From assembly GCF_004193775.1 (NCBI RefSeq), contig NC_041008.1, positions 42,813,136 through 42,877,135 on the forward strand: a DNA stretch of 64,000 bases, read 5' to 3'. Every line of letters starts with the position of its first letter. Positions within the stretch are counted from its first letter, which is position 1. Both the position numbers and the translations under genes were made by a program. This DNA is from Glycine soja (lineage: Eukaryota; Streptophyta; Magnoliopsida; Fabales; Fabaceae). The notes under the pieces are model-generated. The model searched no databases. It saw only the letters and a program-made list of their open reading frames with translations, and was not told the origin of the DNA. Positions 32,421 to 44,460 of the stretch are shown here, piece after piece.

Positions 32421-35400
32421 ATGGCAATACCATATTTTTATCACCCAACTCCAAATTTTATATCATTTTTACTCGGTTTACCATTTGACATCATTGTCAT
32501 GGCTCATAAACCTCTATTGCATCATCAACACGTTCATCGTTCACGTGCCACGATTAATGACTTAATCACTTCATATTACCATACAATACCTGAACCAGAA
32601 CCACAAATTATACCATTATTATTGTCTACTGGGTTCCAACATATTGCCCTAATCAAACAGTGCAAAATTGATCATGTATTGATCATTGCATTGGTTGAAT
32701 GATAGAGGTCTGAAACACACACCTTTCACCTGCCATGTGGTGAGTGCACCATCACACTCGAAGATGTTGCACTACATCTAGGCATTAGAGTCAATGGTCG
32801 TGTTGTGACTGGACCTAGCTTCTTACATTGGGATAAGTTATGCGACGAGTTACTAAGGGAGGTCCTTCCAGGAAATGCACGTAAGGGAGCTTCACTGAAG
32901 CTGACATGGTTGCTAAGCATCTTGTGCACACCATTACTTGAAGAACTAACAATACACCAACTACAATGTAGTTGTAGAGCTTACATAATGTACATGATTG
33001 GTGGTGCTTTAATTCCTGATAAATCTGGAAATAAAGTTTATCTAATGTATTTGACCCTTTTTACGTGTTTAGCAAACCTGTATAGAGAACTATGTCGGAC
33101 ATCATCGGAGGTTGGTAAAGTAATGGGTGGTGGTGCCATACTATTGCAGTCATGGGCTGGTACCGCATGCCTTTTATTGCACCAAGACTCCCACGACCCG
33201 AAACAACTTATCCACTAGCTAAAAGGTTATTTACATATGATGAAATGTAAATTTTTAATTCCAATGGCGCGTATTATAACATTACAATGAATATTGGTTT
33301 TGTATGTTTTACATTTCAGATGGAGTGGTGGTAGATTAGAATATAGGGTTACACCTCATGGTGACTTGGTCGGATATAGATCTCATATAGATCATATGGA
33401 AAGCCATGAGGTGTAATACTATCATGAAATGCACCATCAATATGTACATATTAACATTTACTAATGTTGCATTGTTAGCATATATTTCAGTTTTCTTGGG
33501 TCCCATATAGAGGATTTGAAGAACACCTATTGAGACATGCATACAGAGACATGGAGATTTGGTACGTATGTACTGCAATTATTTGTTTCTTGATTGTGGA
33601 ATGACATCAAACAAACCGGGTCAAGCTACAATTTGGACTACAACAAGATATCCCTGTTGATCCCATGAATCTTGATCGACTGCATCAAATTGACGTGCGA
33701 GGCAATCATTACAATGACTGATGGAATATCTGTGGAAGCAATGTCTTCCAAGGTTATTTTGATGATGCCAAAGAATCAAGAGTCAAGCAAAATCCAAAGA
33801 TTCAAGAATCAAGTTTCAAGAATCAAGATTCAAGATTCAAGAATCAAGTTTGAAGAATAATCAAGATCAAGATTCAAGACTCAAGATTCAAGAATCAAGA
33901 GAAGACTCAATCAAGATAAGTACTAAAAAAGTTTTTCAAAATATTGAGTAGCACAAGAAGTTTTCACAAAATCATTACCAAAGAGTTTTACTCTCTGGTA
34001 ATCGATTACCAGAAGGTAGTAATCGATTACCAGTGTTTTAAAACGTTAGGATTTCAAATTTCAAGAGTTATAACTTTTGTTTAAACAGTTTTAAAGTATT
34101 TTAAACTTGTGTAATCGATTACACAATACTTGTAATCGATTACCAGAGCTTCTAAACGTTTTAATTTTCAAAATTCAAAATGAAAAGTCACATATGTTGA
34201 TGTGTAATCGATTACACCTTAATGGTAATCAATTACCAGTGACTGATTTCGAAAAATACATTTCCAAAAGTCACAATTCTTCAAGTGACTTGTTTCTAAA
34301 GATTTTTTCAAAAGACACAACTATTTTAAGTGACTAGTTTTAAAGAAATTGCCAAGAGTCACAAGCTCTGACTTGAGTCATCAAGAGATTATAAATATGT
34401 GACCATGGCATGAGTTTCAAGAATGATTATCATCAATCATCTATCTTTCAATATCTTCTTTCATCTTTTTCAACAAATCTTTCTGAATTATTTCTCTTCA
34501 TCTTTCTAAAAGTTTTTTATCAACACTTTCTCTTCCAAGAAAAGTTCTTTGTTCAAAAACTTGTGTTATTCATCTTTTTCATTCTCTTCTCCCTTTGCCA
34601 AAAGAACGAAGGACTAACTGCCTGAATTCTTTTGTGTCTCTCTTCTCCTTTACAAAAGATTCAAAGGACTAACCGCCTGAGAATTCTTTTGATTCTTCCC
34701 TTCCCCTTAAGCAAAAGATTTCAAAGGACTAACCGCCTGAGATATCATTTGTTTCCCCTTACAAAGATTCAAAAGACTAACCGCCTGAGAATTCTTTGTC
34801 CCAACACATTGGAGGGTACATCCTTTGTGGTACAAGTAGATGGTACATCTACTTGGGGATTGTTATACTGAGAACAAGAAAGGGTACATCTCTTGTGAAT
34901 CAGTTCAAGTGGAGGGTACATCCACTTGGTTTTTCAAAAAGAACAAGGGAGGGTACATCTCTTGTGGATCTTTGGCTTGTAAAGGATTTTACAAGGTTGA
35001 AAGAAATATCAAGAACCGCAGGTTGCTTGGGGACTGGATGTAGGCACGGTTTGTGGCCGAACCAGTATAAATCTTGTGTTTGTCTTCTTCTTCCCTACAC
35101 TCTTTAATTTCCGTTGTGTACTTTTAATTATTTCTTTTACTTTTGGTTAAGTTTTTATTTTCGTTCTTTACTTTCTTAACTTAGTAGTAAAAGCCTAATT
35201 GAATCTAGTAACATTAAGAAGGATAGATTTTTAATTAGTTATGACACGTTCATAATTAATTCAACCCCCCCTTCTTAATTATTCTGAGGCCACTTGATCC
35301 AACAATATCATGAGGAGTGGATTAATATCTGGAAAAACAAAAGCAATGATGTTTTAACTGGGCATTGGGTTGAAGGAATAGTGATACATACACCAGCGTA

Positions 35401-35820
35401 CATGGAATAGTATAGGAAAAACACTATTATGTTCTTGTCTGTTGCACAACAACTAAATAATCCACGTACAACAATTACCCATTATGTTGCAAGGACAAGT
35501 GTTGAACAAACACATTTTGAAATTTCACATCCTCATTCAGTGCAACCAGCCATGAATGGATGATCAATTTATTTGGTGTCGATTTGAATACACCAAATTC
35601 TACGACATCATATTTAGCTTCTTTACAACAATTTGATGCACCATATTCGTTAGGAGAACAAGGACAACGTTCTTCAGCTACAACAACCCACACTAAATAT
35701 ATTGATATCGAACAACAACATCATCATGACGTGGGAGAACCAGTCATACATGAAAGAAGAAATCCGCGATGTAATCAACGTCCACCACCTTGTGGGATTG
35801 GTCATCGTCTTGGTCATTGA
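32421..35820 (+). pseudogene. Plant-mobile-domain (PMD, PP7-long-form-like) gene split by a solo LTR
   Basis: The plus-strand frames read HKPLLHHQHVHRSRATINDL, then after a stop at 32701 THTFHLPCGECTITLEDVAL and NGRVVTGPSFLHW, followed by RLEYRVTPHGDLVGYRS, SWVPYRGFEEHLLRHAYRD, and VKLQFGLQQDIPVDPMNLD ending near 33721. After the solo LTR (33730-35304) the protein resumes with YHEEWINIW and NTIMFLSVAQQLNNPRT, and ends with CGIGHRLGH and a stop at 35818-35820. PMD proteins are transposon-related, and some host copies act in silencing. It lies divergently from the MULE transposase at 27616-30451, so it may be cargo of the same element. Either 32421 or 32499 could be the start. Confidence 0.8.
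33730..35304 (+). mobile_element. Solo LTR (1575 bp) inside the PMD gene
   Basis: It starts TGTGGAAGCAATG, ends CACTTGATCCAACA and is flanked by the exact 5-base repeat ATATC (33725-33729 and 35305-35309). It belongs to the same family as 15782-17453, sharing the AATCAAGA-rich start, TAATCGATTACCAG palindromes (about 34000-34240), ACTAACCGCCTGA repeats and the TTCTTAATTATTCTGAG end. No internal element sequence is present. Removing it and one target copy lets the PMD reading continue. Confidence 0.9.
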
Positions 35821-36159
35821 AGTATAAAATGTTGTGATAATGGGATCAAATATGTTTAAGAACCCCTGCAACGATTTCATCAACCAAGACCTCAAATTAA
35901 GAGTAAAAAATTAAAAAAAATGTTTGTCACCCTTAAAACAATATTTAAGTGGTCATCTTATAAAATTTTTTAATGTCAATGAATCCAAAAAAAAAATATC
36001 GTGCGCCAGTTCCATGGACAGCCACCTTAAAATAGGAGCACAAAATCGAAAAAACTATGATTTGGACCCTTGTAACTATGCTTAAGTGTCCACGTTCTGC
36101 ATTTTTTTTAAAATTATGTCCAACACATTAATGATATTTGTGACACTTTTTCCATAGTT
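35821..36159. other. Spacer between PMD gene and minisatellite
   Basis: AT-rich with an 11-base A run near 35988. No gene seen. The words TTCCATGGACAGCCACC around 36010 may be the end of the PMD-bearing element, but no terminal repeat was identified. Confidence 0.3.
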
Positions 36160-39100
36160 TTAACAGTTTTAAAATATTTTAAAATTTGGTTTTATTCATT
36201 TCTTAAAACTAGCTAACAATTTTACTATATTTTAAATTTTGGTTTCAATCATTTTTTAAAACTAACTAACAATTGTAATATATTTCAAATTTTGGTTTCC
36301 ATCATTATTATGAAACTACCTAACAATTTTAATATATTTCAAATTTTGGTTTCAATCATTTTTTGAAACTAACTAACAATTTTAATATATTTTAAATTTT
36401 GGTTTCAAACTTTTTTTTAAAACTAACTAACAATTTTAATATATTTCAAATTTTGGTTCCAATCATTTTTTGAAACTAACTAACAATTTGAAAATATTTT
36501 AAAATTTGGTTAAAACCATTTTTTAAAACTAACTATCAATTCAAAAATAGTTTAAATTTTTTTTTCAATCATCTTTTAAGACTAACTAAAAATTTTAGTA
36601 TATTTTAAATTTTCATTTCAATCATTTTTTAACACTAACTAACAATTTTAAAATATTTTAAAATTTGGTTTTATTCATTTCTCAAAACTAATTAACAATT
36701 TTAATATATTTTAAATTTAGGTTTTAACATGTGGCTTCAATCATTTTTTAAAACTAAGTAACATTTTAAAAAAAATTAAAATTTGGTTCCAATCATTTTT
36801 TAAAACTAACTAACAATTTTAAAATATTTTAAAATTTGGTTTTATTCATTTCTTAAAACTAACTAACAGTTTTAATATATTTTAAATTTTGGTTTCAAAC
36901 ATTTTTTAAAACTAACTAACAATTTTAACATATTTCAAATTTTGGTTTCAATCGTTATTATGAAACCAACTAACAATTTTAATATATTTCAAATTTTGGT
37001 TCCAATCATTTTTTGAAACTAACTAACAATTTTAAAATATTTTAAAATTTGATTTCAACCATTTTTTAAAATTAACTAACAATTTTAAAATATTTTAATT
37101 TTTTTTGAATAATTTTTTAAAACTAACTAACAATTTTAATATATTTTAAATTTTGGTTTCAATCATTCTTTAAAACTAACTAACAATTTTAATATATTTC
37201 AAATTTCAGATTCAATCATCTTTTAAAACTATCTAACAATTTTAATATATTTTTAATTTTGGTTTCAATCATTTTTTAAAAATTACTAAAAATTTTAAAA
37301 TATTTTAAAATTAGGTTTCAATCATTCTTTCAAAATAACTAAATATTCTAAATTTTGGTTTCAATCATTTTTTAAAACTAACTAACAATTTTAATATATT
37401 TTTAATTTTTGTTTCAATCATTTTTCAAAACAAACTAAAATATTTTAAAATTAGGTTTCAATCATTTTTTAAAACTAAATAAATATTTTAATATATTTTA
37501 AAACTAACTAACAATTTTAAAATATTTTAAAATTTAGTTACAATTAGTTTTTAAAATTAACTAAATATTTTAAAATTTGATTTCAATCATTTTTTTAAAA
37601 CTAACTAACATTCTTAAAATATTTTAAATTTTTTTTTCAATCATTTTTTAAAACTAAATGACAATTTAAAATTTTTTTTTATTCATTTCTTACAACTAAC
37701 GAACAATTTTAATATATTTTAAATTTTGGTTTCAATCACTTTTTAAAACTTACTAACAATTTTAACATATTATAAATTTTAGTTTCAATCATTTTTTAAA
37801 ACTAACTAAAATTTTTAATATATTTCAAATTTTCGTTTCAATCATTATTTTAAAACTAACTAACAATTTAAATATATTTCAAATTTTGGTTGCAATTATT
37901 TTTTGAAACTATGTACTAATTTTAAAATATTTTAAAATTTGGTTTCAACCATTTTTTAAAACTAACTAACAATTTTAAAGTATTTTAAATTTTGGTTTCA
38001 ATCATTTTTTAAAACTAACTAACAATTTTAAAATATTTTTTCAATTTTTTTTAAAACTAATTAACAATTTTAAAATATTTTAAAATTTAGTTACAATCAT
38101 TTTTTTAAAATTAACTAACAATTTTATGTTAACATGTTGTTTCAATCATTTTTTTAAACTAACCAACATTTTAAAAATATTTTAAAATTTGGTTGCAATC
38201 ATTTTTTAAAACTAACTAACAATTTTAAAATATTTTAAAATTTGGTGTTATTCATTTCTTAAATCTAACTAACAATTCTAATATATTTTAAATTTTGGTT
38301 TCAATCATTTTTTAAAAATAACTAACAATTTTAATATATTTCAAATTTTGGTTTCAATCGTTATTTTGATACTAACTAACAAATTTAATATATTTCAAAT
38401 TCTGGTTCCAATCATTTTTTGAAACTAACTAACAATTTTAAAATATTTTAAAATTTCATTTAAACCATTTTTTAAAACTATCTAACAATTTTAAAATATT
38501 TTAAAATTTGTTTTCAATCAATTTTTAAAACTAACTAATAATATTAATATAATTTTCATTTTGGTTTCAATCATTTTTTAAAACTAACTAAAAATTTTAA
38601 TATATTTCAAATTTCGGTTTCAACCATTTTTTAAAGCTAACTAACAGTTTTAATATATTTCAAATTTTGGTTGCAATCATTTTTTATGAAACTAATTAAT
38701 AATTTTAAAATTTTTAAAATTTGGTTTCAACCATTTTTTAAAACTAACCAACAATTTTAAAGTATTTTAAAATTTGTTTTCAATCATTTTTTAAAACTAA
38801 CTAACAATTTAAATATATTTTAAATTTTGGTTTCAATCATTATTGTGAAACTAACTAACAATTTTAATATATTTCAAATTTTGTTTCCAATCAGTTTTTA
38901 AACTAACAAACAATTTTAAAATATTTTAAAATTTAGTTTCAACAATTTTTTAAAACTAACTAACAATATTTAAATTATTTTAAATTTTGGTTTCAATATT
39001 TTTTAAAACTAAAAAATTTAATATCTTTTTAATATTGGTTTGAATATTTTTTTCAAAGTAACAAACTGAAATTACTTTAAATTTTTTTCAATATTTTTTA

Positions 39101-39160
39101 TACCTAACAAATTTCAAATCTTTTAAATATTGGTTTCATTATTTTTTAAAATTTTAAAAA
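36160..39160. repeat. AT-rich minisatellite, ~53-bp unit, about 55 copies
   Basis: The unit can be read as TTTTGGTTTCAATCATTTTT followed by TAAAACTAACTAACAATTTT and AATATATTTCAAA. Successive GGTTTC words at 36241, 36294 and 36348 give a spacing of 53-54 bases. Units diverge by substitutions and small indels, and two sub-variants alternate (AATATATTTCAAA versus AAAATATTTTAAA). The right end decays from about 39000. No coding capacity. Confidence 0.88.
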
Positions 39161-39239
39161 ATCGTTTAAAATACTAAAACATAAAAAATAAATTAGAATT
39201 TTAAAAATTAAAAAATAAATTAGAAAATAAATTTAAAAT

Positions 39240-39358
39240 AAAAAAACATACGACATACAGATTATTGATCTGTATGGTTCATACGGATTGAGAATCTACA
39301 TGAACCATACGAATCATGGGTCATACAGATTGTCAATCCATATGATTTTTGTTGACAA
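39240..39358. repeat. Cluster of short inverted repeats
   Basis: ATACAGAT-TATTG-ATCTGTAT forms a near-perfect hairpin at about 39253-39275. Further words ATACGGATTGAGAATC and ATACAGATTGTCAATCC are inverted or direct variants. Hairpin-rich ends of this kind occur in soybean DNA elements. No transposase is adjacent. Confidence 0.5.
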
Positions 39359-39861
39359 AAAATGTTAGACTACATCGTCGACAACCAACAATCATTCAAA
39401 CAAAATAATGCACCAACAATCATGAAGAAAATAACTTACCTCGAAGAAGATCGCAAATGTGTCAATGAACGGAACACAAATGGAAGTAATGAAGAACATG
39501 AACAAAGAAGAAACAAGAAAGAAGAAGCAACAACAAAGGAGTAGGAATGGAGGAAGAAGAAGCACCAAGGAATGGAAAGGAAGAAGAACATCAAGAAAGA
39601 AGCAACAAAGGCGGCGTAAAAATAACTCGTATGTACGAGTCACTTTTTTTATTTTATAAACAAAAAGGTGAATGACATTTTAGCCCTTTCCCCTTGATTG
39701 TTGAATGTCCCAACAAAAATATTGGATGCCCAAAACAACTCCCTTCAAATTTCAATACTTGTTATTTACATCATTTCTAATGATATCCACGTCTCAAATA
39801 AAGTCTCGGCATTGCAGAGAAGATAAACAGAAGGATGACAAATGTCACTAAAGAAAATTGA
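39359..39861. other. Low-complexity purine-rich spacer
   Basis: Plus-strand AAGAAG/GAAGAA-rich DNA (39420-39620) opens short Lys/Glu/Arg frames that look like composition effects rather than genes. Confidence 0.4.
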
Positions 39862-40805
39862 CTTAATTATACATTTGATTTCTTGATTATAATTCAGTTT
39901 AATTTGATTTTTCAATTATTAAAATATTCAGATCCCTTAATTGTTTAGAACTGAACAATTATATCCATTCTGTTAATTTTGTACCATTGGCCAACGGGGT
40001 CAGCCTTTTCTTCTTCTTTCTCTAACCCTCAGTAACTCAAAAGCCACATGACACCATCACCCACGATACCCACCAACATCCACACCCAATGCCCCACATT
40101 ATGCACTGTCACCCATGAAACCACCAACCTCCGCACCCAGCCCAAACAAGCACGGTCATGCCACCACCAACCTCCACAAACTTGGATCCACCCTCATCCT
40201 AAACAAGAAACTCTACACGCCACCACAACCTCTATGAACCCACCACTCAGATCTGAAACCAAGAGCAGCTCCGACCAAGAAGGACGATGAAACACCGGTT
40301 ACAAAGGGTGGCAACAAAGATGACAACCATGAACTCAAATCTGGATTTTTTTAAAATTTTTTTTCATTCTGATTGTATTCTAATTGTGTTGATTTGAGGT
40401 GATTAGGGTCTTGATTGTATTGATTTGAGCTGGTTAGGGTCATGATTGTGTTAATTTGGGGGAGGTTAGGGTACTGATTGAAATTGTTTTGGGGTAATCT
40501 GATAGTTATTTTTTTAAAAAAATTATAATAATTAAATTAGGGGTTATAAACAGTCACTTTTTAAAAATATTTTTTATTCTATTATAAAATTTTAAAAATA
40601 AATAATAAATATAATGATGGATTTTAATCTTCACTATTTACAAATTTATGCCGCCACAATTTACAACTTAATGGTATCAATTATAATTTGATGAAAGGGG
40701 CATAATTGTTTCATCTCAAACAATTAAGGAACCTGATTGAACATTTAATAGTTGAGACCAAATTAAACTTTAAATTATAATTAAAAGACTAAATATACAA
40801 TTAAG
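39862..40805. mobile_element. Non-autonomous DNA element with ~100-bp terminal inverted repeats
   Basis: The left arm starts CTTAATTATACATTTGATTT and continues through CCCTTAATTGTTTAGAACTG to about 39966. The right arm (40689-40805) is its inverted copy, ending ATACAATTAAG. The ~720-base middle is richer in C and A, encodes only a Thr/Pro/His-rich frame, and has no transposase. Long arms fit a MULE-derived element. Flanks (GAAAATTGA and AAAAAATAT) are not a clear 9-base duplication. Confidence 0.7.
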
Positions 40806-40824
40806 AAAAAATATCATAAATTCA

Positions 40825-42565
40825 AATATGCACGCTAGAACACTTCATAGTTCATCAATTTTATATACCGATCCTCAAAACTTCAATATTATGCCAATGA
40901 CTAATGCAAACCAACCTTTACTGACTAACGTATCATAAGATAGCCAAAAGTCCATTTGGCTTAGATTTTAATAGTATTGATTATTGAAGAATTGACATTG
41001 AAAGAATTGATGTTACAAAATTTTATTTGTATTTGAGAATGGTATTTTAAAGTTGAGTATAAAAAGATTTTGCTTGGATGGTAAAGTAAATCATCTTTAA
41101 GTAAATATAGGCATGTTTTAAGAATTATACCAATAATAAAAACTAAAACATTATACTTCCCTTCAAATCAATTATAATAATCACCCAATTGATTTCAGAA
41201 ACTCAATTTTTGCAGCAGCACTGTACAAACATGTTATTTTGGCCCCTAAGATGATTTTTGGGGTAAGACAAACAGGCTAAGTGTTATTGGCATTAACAAA
41301 ACCAACCTGTTTTAATTATTTCATACGGAAATAGAAAGATAACTGAAATACAGAGTTAAATCCTGCCAACGAGGTGGGAACAGGATGCACATTTTAACTA
41401 GCAGAATCAGCAACACAACAGCCGAATATGGCAGCAAGGATAAACTTAACATAAAACACTTATAAGAGAAAAAAAAAAAGTAAAATAAATCAATTTATAA
41501 TTGTATACCTCCACTTCTTCAAAAGTGGAAGTTGAATGAGTTTGAGATAGATGAAATTCTTAAAAAGTACTTATAAGAATAGAAATTAAGAAAATATAAT
41601 AAATCAGATTTTTCTGTAAGTTAAAATTAATTATCCACCTCAACCATTTTAAAAGCGCTCTCATCTTCTCAACAAGCTCAGATACAACTTTTTAAAAAAT
41701 GGTCTGTATCTGCAATTTTAGCCACAACATCAACATTTTAAGATTACCGTGTCCACATTTGTTCACAATTTCCCACAACATCAAAGATTGCGAAAAACTG
41801 CAACCTCAATTTAAAACCTTGCTAAGATACATAAGCTTTTTATATCTTGTGAAAAGAAAAATGATTCATTTTATCTCTTTATGTTCTTCTTTCTAATTGT
41901 CAAAAAAATTACCCAAAGTAGCTCTGAAGTGAGAATCTGGAAGTCAAGCTATTTCTCATTTCTTATTCACTATTGGCTGCATTTAAATTCTGCAAATCAA
42001 CAGTAAAGCATTCCCACCATTATAAAGTAATAAAAGAAACATCAAGCAGGAAACCCACAGTAGCTGAATATTTGCTACACTAGAGTGGATCAAACTAAAC
42101 AGAACTAGACATGCATAGATCAGGCACTATTGTTACTAAGCCATGAATCACTAGTCAGTAACTAGAGAGTAAAATAGCAACTGATACAACACAACCCTAT
42201 TGCAAATTAAAAATAATTAATCAAACAGATATAGAGTTGCGAATCCAATAAAATATTGGTCATACCAATTATTGTGACAAAAAAATGAGTCACGATTATT
42301 GTGTCAAAAATAAGTGTAATCTATTTGCAATGACAGTACCGGTATGAGTATGACAGCGGGTTAAGAGAAACAAAAAAGGGAAATAAAATTGGGGTCTCAC
42401 TTTTGGTCTTGACTAGAAGTTGAAGGGGGTTGGGACTCGTTTGGTGTCAAACTTTGCTTTGGCGTCTTCAATTCAATGATGGCTACTTCCTCAACAACCT
42501 TTTCGGCCCTGAGAATGAATTCGTAGTAATCAGAATGAGCATCCATACACTGCTTTAATACTTCA
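40825..42565. repeat. Left copy of a tandem segmental duplication
   Basis: It is collinear with 42590-44460. Shared landmarks in order: AACACTTCATA, TAATGCAAACC, ATAGCCAAAAGTCC, GATGTTACAAAATTT, GCTTGGATGGTAAAGTAAAT, AAACAGGCTA, TTAATTATCC, TCAAGCTATTTCTCATT and TCTCACTTTTGGTCTT. The right end is a 3' fragment of the GCK gene. Divergence is substantial, so the duplication is not recent. Confidence 0.78.
42397..42562 (-). pseudogene. 3' fragment of the GCK-domain gene
   Basis: The minus-strand frame reads EVLKQCMDAHSDYYEFIL, then RAEKVVEEVAIIEL and a Pro/Ser/Gln tail ending SQDQK and stop at 42397-42399. It matches the last ~50 residues of the intact copy (ALKRCMEAHSDYYEPIIRAE ... PQDQK). No stop interrupts it, but the fragment starts abruptly at the duplication edge, lacks four of the six domain cysteines and has no start codon or promoter of its own. 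Confidence 0.75.
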
Positions 42566-42589
42566 AAATTTCACTATAGAAGATCCGTA

Positions 42590-44460
42590 ATTCAAATATC
42601 CAAGCTTCAACACTTCATACTTCATCCACTTCTAAGGTCAGTACCTCAAACACAATATTTTCATCCACAAAATTCATACCAATATTATTTTAATGGCTAA
42701 TGCAAAACCTTCCACTGACTTATGGATCATAGGATAGCTAAGAGTCCATATTATTAACATTTTAGAGGCATTAACATTGAAATAATAGATTTCAAAGAAT
42801 AGATGTTACAAAATTTGATTTCAATGTTAATGCCTCTAAGATTTAAAAAGATGATGCTTGGAGGATAAAGTAAATAAACTTTAAAGTGAAAATATAGGCA
42901 TTTGTAAGAATTATACTCAACAAAAAAAGCTAAAAGATTTTACTTTCCTTCAAATCAATTCTACTAACCACTGCAGTGGTTTCAGAAACTCACAATTTTT
43001 GAAGCAGTACAGTATAAACCATGTTATCTGGCCCATAAGATGACTTTTGCAGTAAAACAAACAGGCTACGTGTTACTAGCATTAACAATAACACTTAATC
43101 TAAGTCAACCTGTTTATTTATTTCAAATGGAAATGAAAACATAACAGAAACACAGAGTTAAAGTAAAAAAAAAAGATGCAAATTTCAACTTGCACAATCT
43201 ACATGAAACAGCATCTGAATATAGCAGCTAGTTTGGACACACCTATCGGAAAACACTATAAGAAAAAAATAAGTAAAATGAATCAAACTTCTTTCATAAA
43301 CTAAAATCAATTGATACACCTCAACCTTGGAGAAGTTAAATGAGTTGAGCAAGATAAACTTCCTACATACTTATAGGAAAAGAAAATAAGACAATAAAAT
43401 AAATAATTTTTTCTTTTAAGTTAATGTTAATTTATCCATCTCAACCTTTTTAAGAGTTCTCTCATCTTACTTCTCTAAAAGCAAAGCTACAAGGTTTTAA
43501 AAAAGGTTTACATGATCATGATTTACAATGCCAACGTTTTTGGAGTGACTGCATCTTAACTGCAATTGAAGCCACATTTGTCATCAATTCCGCACAACAT
43601 CAGGGATTGTGACAAAACTGTGACTGCAATTTGAAAGCCTGCTAAGATACATAAGCTATATATATAACTTGTGCAAAACAATTGATTCATTTCCCCTCTT
43701 TATTTTCTTCTCTTACAACTACTTGTCAAAAAAATTTATCCAAACTGACTCCTAATTGAGAATCATGAAGTCAAGCTATTTCTCATTTGTTATTCACCAC
43801 TAATTCTTATCTCTTATTCACTACTAGATCTAGCAGTTAAATTCTGCAAATGAACAATAACTGAATCACCAAGCTGGAAACCCAATATCACATTCAATAA
43901 CTGAATATTTGCTATCCTAGAGTTAGACATGCATAGATCACACACAAAATTTTAAAAGAATGTTACAACATCAAGGTTTCTGGAGTCGCCACCACCATAA
44001 TTGCAGCCGCATCAGCCACATGTGTTTGCAATTTCCCACATTATCAAGGACCACAACAAACTGCAATTGAAAACCTTGATCACACACTCATGTTACCACG
44101 GCATGAATCAGTAACAACTAGACAGTAAAATAGCAACTGATGCCATGTAACGCACCCATATGACAAATTAAATCAATTGAACAACAGAGACAGATCTATG
44201 AATCCAATTACCCAAGTAAGAAAATACTTTCCATTCTCCATTCCAATTTATTGTGACAAAATAATTGAGCCAGTCAGTGAGAAACAAAAAAAATTAGGGT
44301 TCTCACTTTTGGTCTTGTGGTGGTGGTTGTTGTTGATTCTGCTTCTCCTTCTCCAATTCGACGATGGCCTGTTCCTCAGCGAGCTTCTCGGCGCGGATGA
44401 TGGGCTCGTAGTAGTCGGAGTGGGCTTCCATACAGCGCTTGAGCGCGGCGGTGACCTGGG
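42590..44460. repeat. Right copy of the tandem segmental duplication
   Basis: It matches 40825-42565 and continues into the intact GCK gene. It also holds an internal partial repeat: the segment around 43530-43650 resembles 43960-44080 (shared GCAATTGAAGCCAC- and CAAGG-type words). Confidence 0.75.

Noticed and set aside
36160..39160. CRISPR-like regular repeats
   Set aside because: Units are contiguous with no unique spacers, strongly AT-rich and diverged: a plant minisatellite.
39362..39659. Overlapping Lys/Arg/Glu-rich ORFs on both strands
   Set aside because: Produced by GAAGAA/AAGAAG composition; no conserved motif.
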